Below the pieces are notes generated by a model. The model was given only the letters and a program-made list of their open reading frames with translations, did not search any database and had not been told where the DNA came from. Of a DNA stretch of 8,899 nt, positions 1-5,182 are shown in pieces. A program made the position numbers and the translations under genes. Source of the stretch: Porphyromonadaceae bacterium UBA2720 (lineage in GTDB: Bacteria; Bacteroidota; Bacteroidia; Bacteroidales; Muribaculaceae); contig DEKO01000075.1 of the NCBI GenBank assembly GCA_002353885.1, positions 1 to 8,899 of the forward strand, read 5' to 3'. Position 1 is the stretch's first letter. Every line of letters begins with the position of its first letter.

Positions 1-1070
1 TTCTCGTAGCGCTCCTTCAAGCCACGCAAGATGGCGATGGCACTCTCCTCGTCGGGCTCGTCGACCATCACAATCTGGAACCGTCGCTCCAGCGCCTTGT
101 CTTTCTCGAAGTACTTCTGATACTCGTCGAGCGTGGTGGCACCGATGCTGCGCAGGTCGCCACGGGCTAGTGCCGGCTTGAGGATGTTGGCGGCATCCAT
201 GGCGCCGCTGCTCTTGCCGGCTCCCACCAGGGTGTGGATCTCGTCAATGAACAGGATTATCTCGCCCTGGGCCTGGGTGATCTCGTTGATGACGGCCTTG
301 AGTCGCTCCTCAAACTCGCCTTGATATTTTGCGCCGGCAATCAGTGCGCCCATGTCGAGCGAGTAGACTTGTTTTTGTTTCAGGTTCTCGGGCACGTCGC
401 CGCGCACGATGCGCTGGGCCAGCCCCTCGACAATGGCGGTCTTGCCCGTGCCGGGCTCACCGATCAGGATGGGGTTATTCTTGGTGCGGCGACTCAAGAT
501 TTGCAGCACTCGACGAATCTCGTCGTCACGGCCGATGACGGGGTCGAGCTTGCCCTGACGGGCGCGCTCGTTGAGGTTGATGGCATATTTGCTCAGCGCC
601 TGGTACTGCTCCTCAGCCTCCTGGCCGGTGGCCTTACGGCCCTGGCGCAGCTGACCGATGGCAGCCTGCAGGTCTTTGCTGGTGATGCCTGCGTCCTTGA
701 GAATGGTCGATGCGGCCGACTTGACCTCAAATAGTGCCATGAGCAACACTTCGACGGTCACATACTGGTCGCCTTGCTTCTGTGCCAACTCGTTGGCCTT
801 GTCCAGCACCTGGCTGGCGGTGTTGCTCAAGTAGGGTTCGCCACCTGCCACTTGCGGCAGGCGCGACAGTGCGTTCTCCAGGGGGCGTTCAATCATGGTG
901 GGTGAGATGTCAAGCTTCTGAAGCACAAACTTGACAACCGAGTCGCCCTCGCTCATCACAGCCTTGAGCAGATGCTCGGGCTCGATGGCTTGATGACCAT
1001 GCTGGCGGGCTGTCTGCACCGCCTTCTGGATGGTCTCTTGACTCTTGATGGTAAAATTGTTGAAGTTCAT
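1..1070 (-). CDS. clpB: ATP-dependent chaperone/disaggregase ClpB, N-terminal part (truncated by window edge)
   Basis: ClpB is a cytoplasmic hexameric AAA+ ATPase that threads aggregated proteins through its central pore, working with DnaK/DnaJ/GrpE. The visible 356 residues cover the double Clp N-domain (about 1-145, with 'EPEHLLKAV' at 30-38), a linker, and most of the first nucleotide-binding domain: Walker A GEPGTGKT at 204-211, pore-loop region GAKYQGEFEER at 246-256 with Tyr249, Walker B IILFIDE at 271-277, and the arginine-finger region ALERRF at 326-331. Family members are about 860 residues, so the middle domain and second ATPase domain lie beyond position 1. The start is the ATG at 1070-1068, which gives the usual N-terminus MNFNNFTIKSQETIQ; the leader is AT-rich without a clear Shine-Dalgarno. 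No frameshift is seen. The identification is secure because the order of motifs and the N-domain distinguish it from ClpA and ClpC. Confidence 0.97.
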   Translation of the reverse strand, partial: MNFNNFTIKSQETIQKAVQTARQHGHQAIEPEHLLKAVMSEGDSVVKFVLQKLDISPTMIERPLENALSRLPQVAGGEPYLSNTASQVLDKANELAQKQGDQYVTVEVLLMALFEVKSAASTILKDAGITSKDLQAAIGQLRQGRKATGQEAEEQYQALSKYAINLNERARQGKLDPVIGRDDEIRRVLQILSRRTKNNPILIGEPGTGKTAIVEGLAQRIVRGDVPENLKQKQVYSLDMGALIAGAKYQGEFEERLKAVINEITQAQGEIILFIDEIHTLVGAGKSSGAMDAANILKPALARGDLRSIGATTLDEYQKYFEKDKALERRFQIVMVDEPDEESAIAILRGLKERYE

Positions 1071-1080
1071 TTTATTATTT

Positions 1081-1104
1081 AATTAAGAATTGGCAATTAA
1101 GAAT
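1081..1104. repeat. AT-rich 10-bp direct repeat in the clpB leader
   Basis: AATTAAGAAT occurs at 1081-1090 and again at 1095-1104, a period of 14 bases, just upstream of the clpB start codon. It resembles the short AT-rich tandem repeats that are scattered through Bacteroidales intergenic regions. It should lie in the untranslated leader of the clpB mRNA; no function can be assigned. Confidence 0.5.
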
Positions 1105-1136
1105 GAAGACCGCTGATGTGGCAGCCACTTTGTACA

Positions 1137-1151
1137 CCCCCTTCATGGGGG
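1137..1151. other. GC hairpin in the clpB leader
   Basis: CCCCC at 1137-1141 and GGGGG at 1147-1151 pair around a 5-base loop. If transcription starts at the sigma-54-like site just upstream, the hairpin lies about 70 bases before the clpB start codon, inside the 5' leader. The surrounding GC-rich stretch (to about 1165, including GGAGGGGCC) stands out against the AT-rich flanks and looks like a relic of a dispersed intergenic repeat. There is no U-tract on either side, so a terminator is unlikely. Confidence 0.4.
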
Positions 1152-1177
1152 CTTGGAGGGGCCGCACTTTTCTAAAA

Positions 1178-1192
1178 GCAAACCTTATGCCT
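1178..1192 (-). promoter_or_regulatory. Candidate sigma-54 (RpoN) promoter of clpB
   Basis: On the minus strand this reads AGGCATAAGGTTTGC. It has the diagnostic GG (1191-1190) and GC (1179-1178) separated by exactly 10 bases, with GGCA at -24 and TTTGC at -12, close to the sigma-54 consensus TGGCAC-N5-TTGC. The predicted transcript would start near 1166 and have a leader of about 95 bases. The alternative is a housekeeping -7 box: AAGGTTTG, in the same place, matches TAnnTTTG at five of six defined positions, but I see no TTTG element 19-21 bases upstream of it. The call is a pattern match only. Confidence 0.45.
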
Positions 1193-1209
1193 TGTTAAAT
1201 AACTGACTG

Positions 1210-1255
1210 ATTGTCATTTTGTTGTGCTGAAACGGCAGCAAAATTGTCATTTTGT
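1210..1255. promoter_or_regulatory. 13-bp direct repeats upstream of the clpB promoter, candidate activator sites
   Basis: ATTGTCATTTTGT occurs perfectly at 1210-1222 and 1243-1255, 33 bases apart, which is about three helical turns. The second copy continues into TGTCATTTTGTCA. An inverted partial copy (AAAATGAC, 1264-1271) follows, forming GTCATTTT...AAAATGAC. The repeats lie about 50 and 83 bases upstream of the start predicted from the sigma-54-like element, a position suited to an enhancer-binding protein or other regulator. The function is inferred from position only. Confidence 0.45.
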
Positions 1256-1259
1256 CATG

Positions 1260-1295
1260 AAATGAAAATGACGGACTCCATTTCATGAGAGTCCG
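1260..1295 (-). terminator. Intrinsic terminator after the dockerin-bearing secreted protein gene
   Basis: A perfect 7-bp stem, CGGACTC/GAGTCCG (1272-1278 and 1289-1295), encloses a 10-base loop. On the minus strand the stem is followed by the T-rich stretch TCATTTTCATTTC. It starts 39 bases after the stop codon of the gene ending at 1335. The T tract is interrupted, so efficiency is uncertain. Confidence 0.6.
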
Positions 1296-1334
1296 CTACA
1301 TCCTATTGATTTAGGTCCAACTAACGTCTGGCGT

Positions 1335-3221
1335 TTAATTTTTTCCGAGCATGATGTTGATGACCTGGTTGACATCGGCCACATCAACTGTGCCGTCGCC
1401 CGTCACATCGCTGGCGGCTGTTAGCACTTCGCCCGACTCTTTGCCCAGCATCACATTGATGATGATGTTGACATCGGCCACGTCTACAGTTCCATCGCCG
1501 GTCACATCGCCCTGAACGTGAGGGTCGGGTTGATCATCTGATTTAACCTGGAAGGGCAGCTCGAAGGCGGCCAGCACGATGGCCCAGTTCTGGGTGCGGA
1601 TGCGCATGTCGCTGCCGATAGGGTGCAGGGCGTACTGCTCGTCATCAGCATCACGGCCACGCGACAGGGTGTACATTACATTGTCATTTAACACAAACTC
1701 CTGTGCGGTCGACATGCTGCCGTTGCTGATGAGGCTGCAGAAGTCGGTCGACTCCAGTGTCTCGCTGTCATATTGCACCAGAATGATGCCGTAGCCCTCG
1801 ACCTCATAATTGTCGTCGGTTTCAATCACGCGTGAGGCGTAGGAGTAGCCGTAAGCATAGAAGTTGCCGCCCTCGTCCTCAAAGCCACCCAAAAAGCCAC
1901 AAATGCCACTTAGGCCGGCCAAAACGCCCGTCTTGCTGCAGGTGGCTTTCTGCCACTTGCCTGTCGCTGCGTCGCACTTGATGACGTAGCCCTCGCGCAC
2001 ATTGCCGCTGGTAGTGGCAATGCTATGAGAGCCGTCCTCGCTACTCAGTGTGAAGTTACCCATGCCTGTGAGCCACATTGTCTGGCCGATGACATTGACA
2101 TGGTTGTTCTGCATCACACTGCCGCGGCCGCCGCACACGTTGCCCTCAAACAACTGAACCCACTGTACATGCAGGTCATGGTCGATGCGCGCGGTGACCA
2201 TGCTCATCTGGCTGCTCGGAATCTTGATCTCATGGCCATCGAGACCGATGGTGCTGCCTTCGGCTGCTGCTCCAGTGACCATGAAGTTGACAATCAAGTC
2301 GTCGCCGGCTTGGGCCAGTGTCGAGGACGACTCATTGTTGGCCACACCAGTGGTGGTAAGGGTGCTGGTGACATAGCCATTGGCGTCGCACTTGATAACG
2401 TAAAGGTCGCCACGCGACTTCTGTGAGTCACCGTCCCAGCCTTCAGTATTGTGTGGGGTCAGGATGATGCTGCCGTCGGCCTTAGCCAGCGTGATGGGGT
2501 TGGCATATCGGCCAGTGAGATAGAAGTTACCATCGCTGTCGCTCTCCATCCCGTAGATGTAGAATGCCGAGCCGGTGTGGTCTGCATTGTCGCCGCTGCC
2601 ATTGGGTTGTGGGGCATGGCTGACCTCGATGACCCGTGTCCACTCGATGACTCCAGCCTCGCTGACTTTCATCAGCAAACCTTGCCACCAGCGTTTAGCT
2701 TCTTGGTTGGGCAGTTGCCAGTCAATCAAGGTTTCTTGTCCAGTGGCATCGACCAGACGCAGCGGTTGGGTGCGCAGGTTGTCGGTGTGGCGCATGACTA
2801 ACGACACATACACGCCGCCGTCGGATGCGGCCACGATGCCGCCGTTGTTCGATGCCACGTCACCGCTGGTCGAGTAGACGCACCACTGCAGGTTGCCGTC
2901 GAGGTCGGTCTTGAGGATGTTCAGGTTGTTGTTGTAACCCGACCCTTCGTAGGCCGCGCCCGTGCAGATGCTCTGCCCGTCGTAGTGTATGGTGGCGGTG
3001 GGGTCGATATATCCATGATCCCAGCCCGTCGCGCCGTCGCCCACGACAGTTCCAGTTACCGACAGGCTGTAGACGTGGTTACCGACCAGTGCCATGTCGA
3101 TGCCCATGTCGGGAGCCTTGGCATCCAGCAACTTGCACCACTGGGTGGTGATGTCGCCAACTTGTGCGCTAGCAGCAAGTGCCAGCGTTACCAGCATAGT
3201 CAAAAATACAGTTTTCTTCAT
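1335..3221 (-). CDS. Secreted propeller-like protein with C-terminal dockerin-like repeats
   Basis: A 628-residue protein of unknown function, exported by Sec: MKK, a hydrophobic core, and a probable cleavage after ASA19 before Gln20. The body (about 20-553) has repeated units pairing a 'GDLYVIKCDANG'-type strand with a 'DGGVYVS' or 'DGNFYLTGR' strand, as in SBBP-like beta-propellers, and a motif HNTEGWDGDSQK at 257-268. After FELPFQV (553-559) and a short acidic/proline linker come two dockerin type I-like EF-hand repeats starting at Asp572 and Asp605. Each has the 12-residue loop DVTGDGTVDVAD followed by a helix ending in MLGK. Dockerins bind calcium and usually dock onto a cohesin; no cohesin is visible here. 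The start ATG is 21 bases after a hairpin, with no clear promoter between. It is a paralogue of the gene at 3295-5001 and probably lies downstream of it in one transcript. It has no recognisable catalytic motif; the ligand and partner are unknown. Confidence 0.85.
   Translation of the reverse strand: MKKTVFLTMLVTLALAASAQVGDITTQWCKLLDAKAPDMGIDMALVGNHVYSLSVTGTVVGDGATGWDHGYIDPTATIHYDGQSICTGAAYEGSGYNNNLNILKTDLDGNLQWCVYSTSGDVASNNGGIVAASDGGVYVSLVMRHTDNLRTQPLRLVDATGQETLIDWQLPNQEAKRWWQGLLMKVSEAGVIEWTRVIEVSHAPQPNGSGDNADHTGSAFYIYGMESDSDGNFYLTGRYANPITLAKADGSIILTPHNTEGWDGDSQKSRGDLYVIKCDANGYVTSTLTTTGVANNESSSTLAQAGDDLIVNFMVTGAAAEGSTIGLDGHEIKIPSSQMSMVTARIDHDLHVQWVQLFEGNVCGGRGSVMQNNHVNVIGQTMWLTGMGNFTLSSEDGSHSIATTSGNVREGYVIKCDAATGKWQKATCSKTGVLAGLSGICGFLGGFEDEGGNFYAYGYSYASRVIETDDNYEVEGYGIILVQYDSETLESTDFCSLISNGSMSTAQEFVLNDNVMYTLSRGRDADDEQYALHPIGSDMRIRTQNWAIVLAAFELPFQVKSDDQPDPHVQGDVTGDGTVDVADVNIIINVMLGKESGEVLTAASDVTGDGTVDVADVNQVINIMLGKN
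1338..1511 (-). repeat. Tandem dockerin-like (EF-hand) coding repeats
   Basis: Two copies with a 33-residue (99-base) period begin at 1511 and 1412 on the minus strand. Both encode DVTGDGTVDVADVN identically, but six of these 14 codons differ synonymously (for example ACC/ACG, GGA/GGC, GTA/GTT). Predicted calcium ligands are Asp572, Thr574, Asp576, Asp580 and Asp583, and in copy two Asp605, Thr607, Asp609, Asp613 and Asp616. Loop position 3 is Thr where cellulosomal dockerins normally have Asn or Asp. Confidence 0.8.
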
Positions 3222-3241
3222 GTTGATAGGATATATGACAA

Positions 3242-3279
3242 AAGAACATAAGGACGAGAGTTGGAGTCCTTATGTTCTT
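3242..3279 (-). terminator. Long perfect hairpin between the two secreted-protein genes
   Basis: AAGAACATAAGGAC (3242-3255) and its exact reverse complement (3266-3279) form a 14-bp stem with a 10-base loop. Read on the minus strand, the hairpin begins 16 bases after the stop codon of the gene ending at 3295 and its descending arm runs into TTCTTTTGTC. This fits an intrinsic terminator, although the T tract is short. It ends only 20 bases before the start codon of the next gene, so it may instead be a partial terminator or an mRNA-stabilising element. Confidence 0.65.
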
Positions 3280-3294
3280 CTGTCTGGTTAGCGA

Positions 3295-5001
3295 TTAGCG
3301 CACGACAACTTTCTTGCCACCGGCAATGTACAGGCCTGCGGGCAGACCGGCAACACTAGTGTCGCCCTGCTTGACCAGGCGACCATCGATGGTGTAGACG
3401 TTGTTGTGGGTCGGCTTGGTCTGCTCTGCAACAATGTGGGTGACACCTGTCGTGACATCAAATGGTAGCTCAAATGCAGAAACCAAGCAAGCAAATTTGC
3501 TCGAAGTCACCGAAATCTGGTCACCATACAGATTGGTGGTATTGTTGAATCGAACCATTGCATACAGCTTCTTGCCATCATTGACCATACACTGCGTGTC
3601 GCTGGTTCTGCTCACAAGATCAACCTCGTCACCAGTGGGCTGGAGGTCTTGGTCTAGTTGCTGGATTTTCAGCGGACCCAGCAGGCTATGGCCTGCCACA
3701 TAGGGGTTGCCGTCCTTGTCAACAAAGGCATCGAAGTAGCCTGCCTGGTTGACTTGGCGGATGTAGGCTTGTTTCAGCTCGCCCGTAGTGGCATCGGCCT
3801 TGATGATGATACCGTCACGAGTGTGCTGGGTGGTGAATGTCTCGCCCTCAATGTCGAAACCAATCTTGGCCTTGCCAACCAGATAGAGATCGTTGCCATA
3901 AACACGAACATTAGGTGTCTGGACAGTGCTTCCGCTCAAGGTGTTGTCATAGAGCTTGAAGAAGATGGGCTGCAGGTCGGTGTCGAGGCAGGCCGTCGAC
4001 AGACTGGCAATGGTGTTGGTCGGAGTGACGCTCAGTTCGCCCAGGGTAACATCGGTGTTGGCTATACCAGTAATCAGATTCATTAGGTAGATTTTCCCAT
4101 CATTCATGGCCATGGCCAACGGGCGGTCTTGAGTGGCCTGACCACCAGTGGTAATGTGGCTCAGATAGTTGCCATTGGCATCCAACTTCAGCACGTAGGT
4201 GTTGCCGATGCCTTTCTGGCTGTCGCCATCCCACCCTTCGTTGTTGTGGGCGGGAACTGTGACGGTGCTGCCATCGGCCTTGGCTACATACAGGTCAAGG
4301 TTCTGGCGACCTGCCAAGAAGATGTTGCCCTGATCGTCCACACCAATGCCAGCGGGATAGATGGCTTCGGGGGTGCCCCAGTTGTAGGTGGTAGCTGTGG
4401 GCATGGCCTCGTGACTCACCTCAATCATCTTGAGCCAGTCGATGTCGCCGCTCTGCGAAGCCTTGAGCAAGAAACCGTAGTAGTAGCGGTGACCATCATC
4501 GATTGTCCAGTCATAGGTCAGCGTATTGCCGCCACTGGTTTTGAACTCCAGATTGTTGGCCTCGGCACCTTGGGTGTGGTGGATCTTGCCATAAACAAGG
4601 ACACCGCCATCGCTGGTGTTGGCCAGATAGACTGCATTGCTGCCAACCTCGCCATTGGTGGTGTAGATGCTCCATTGCAAGTCGCCAGCCGAGGTGATTT
4701 TGCTCACAAAGAGTTGCTGACTGCCCGATGTCGAGGTGCCGACATAGGTGGTGACACCAGTGGCCATCACATCATCACCAAAGAGAATGTTCTCGTTGGC
4801 GTTGACCGAACCGGCACTGCCTGCGATGTAAAGGCCACCATCTTGTGCTAGGATCATGTTGGAGCCTTGGGTGGTGCTAGATGCGCTGCTGTTGGTGATG
4901 GCTTTGCCCCACAGGGTCTGGGTGTCGCTGAGCGACTGCGCGTTGGCCAGTATTGACATTGATGCCAGTAACGCAAGGGTTAATGTGTAAACTTTCTTCA
5001 T
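3295..5001 (-). CDS. Secreted propeller-like protein with C-terminal T9SS type A-like sorting domain
   Basis: A 568-residue exported protein of unknown function. The start is placed at the ATG at 5001-4999 because it opens a clean Sec signal peptide (MKK, hydrophobic core, cleavage after ANA21 before Gln22). An in-frame upstream ATG at 5088 would lie upstream of the promoter box at 5051-5058. The body has propeller-like repeats: GDLQWSIYTT at 106-115, GFLLKASQSGDIDWLKMIEVSH at 176-197, GNIFLAGR at 225-232 and TYVLKLDANGN at 268-278. It shares HNNEGWDGDSQK (252-263) and FELPFDV (510-516) with its neighbour downstream. The last 50 residues differ from that neighbour and contain VYTIDGRLVKQG...GLPAGLYIAGGKKVVVR, the pattern of Por secretion (type A) C-terminal domains. 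That suggests export to the surface if the organism has a type IX system; similar tails also occur in Bacteroidales without an obvious one. No enzyme motif was found. Confidence 0.85.
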   Translation of the reverse strand: MKKVYTLTLALLASMSILANAQSLSDTQTLWGKAITNSSASSTTQGSNMILAQDGGLYIAGSAGSVNANENILFGDDVMATGVTTYVGTSTSGSQQLFVSKITSAGDLQWSIYTTNGEVGSNAVYLANTSDGGVLVYGKIHHTQGAEANNLEFKTSGGNTLTYDWTIDDGHRYYYGFLLKASQSGDIDWLKMIEVSHEAMPTATTYNWGTPEAIYPAGIGVDDQGNIFLAGRQNLDLYVAKADGSTVTVPAHNNEGWDGDSQKGIGNTYVLKLDANGNYLSHITTGGQATQDRPLAMAMNDGKIYLMNLITGIANTDVTLGELSVTPTNTIASLSTACLDTDLQPIFFKLYDNTLSGSTVQTPNVRVYGNDLYLVGKAKIGFDIEGETFTTQHTRDGIIIKADATTGELKQAYIRQVNQAGYFDAFVDKDGNPYVAGHSLLGPLKIQQLDQDLQPTGDEVDLVSRTSDTQCMVNDGKKLYAMVRFNNTTNLYGDQISVTSSKFACLVSAFELPFDVTTGVTHIVAEQTKPTHNNVYTIDGRLVKQGDTSVAGLPAGLYIAGGKKVVVR

Positions 5002-5011
5002 TGTTAGGGAA

Positions 5012-5023
5012 CTATTAATTAAT
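5012..5023 (-). other. Leader element ATTAATTAATAG of the minus-strand transcript
   Basis: The 12-mer ATTAATTAATAG lies 10 bases before the start codon at 5001. The same 12-mer occurs in the leader of the divergent receptor gene at 5166-5177. AT-rich leaders of this kind replace Shine-Dalgarno sequences in Bacteroidetes. The identity between the two leaders may be chance in AT-rich DNA. Confidence 0.35.
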
Positions 5024-5050
5024 GAAACACTTTGTTGTATTTTCTCACCG

Positions 5051-5081
5051 CAAAGGTACTGCTGCGCCAAATTCTGCGAAA
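5051..5081 (-). promoter_or_regulatory. Bacteroidetes-type promoter of the secreted-protein pair
   Basis: On the minus strand TACCTTTG (5058-5051), followed by C, matches the Bacteroidetes -7 consensus TAnnTTTG perfectly. TTTC (5081-5078) lies 19 bases upstream and matches three of four bases of the -33 TTTG box. The leader to the start codon at 5001 would be about 45 bases. Confidence 0.7.
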
Positions 5082-5091
5082 TCGCCAAATT
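5065..5091. promoter_or_regulatory. 9-bp direct repeats over the -33 region, possible operator
   Basis: CGCCAAATT occurs at 5065-5073 and at 5083-5091, 18 bases apart. The copies straddle the -33 element of the minus-strand promoter. The position would suit a regulator of that promoter, and perhaps of the divergent receptor operon. This is based on the repeat alone. Confidence 0.3.
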
Positions 5092-5127
5092 TGAGGATTT
5101 TTCTTTTGAAATTCCCTAAATGTTGGT

Positions 5128-5159
5128 ATTGTCCACAGCATGAGGCGTTTGTAATTTTG
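5128..5159 (+). promoter_or_regulatory. Bacteroidetes-type promoter of the receptor/lipoprotein operon
   Basis: TAATTTTG at 5152-5159 matches TAnnTTTG perfectly. ATTG at 5128-5131 lies 20 bases upstream and matches three of four bases of the -33 box. Transcription would begin around 5164-5167, leaving a short leader of about 16-20 bases that contains ATTAATTAATAG (5166-5177) before the ATG at 5183. Confidence 0.65.
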
Positions 5160-5182
5160 CACATTATTAATTAATAGGGTTG

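Noticed and set aside
234..734. 166-codon plus-strand ORF opposite clpB
   Set aside because: Antisense to conserved ClpB motifs including Walker A and B; the ClpB reading frame explains the sequence fully.
1137..1151. GC hairpin as a terminator or riboswitch
   Set aside because: The stem is only 5 bp, has no U-tract on either strand, and nothing around it matches a riboswitch fold I recognise.
4129..4851. 240-codon plus-strand ORF opposite the second secreted protein gene
   Set aside because: It lies wholly within the coding sequence of the secreted protein, has a low-complexity Val/Ala/Gly/Ile-rich translation, and no family features.
5002..5088. N-terminal extension of the 568-residue secreted protein to the ATG at 5088
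   Set aside because: The extension would bury a clean MKK signal peptide 29 residues inside the protein and would start upstream of the promoter box at 5051-5058.
5180..5182. TTG as start codon of the receptor gene
   Set aside because: It is immediately followed by an in-frame ATG at 5183 that opens a normal signal peptide; the TTG adds only one residue.
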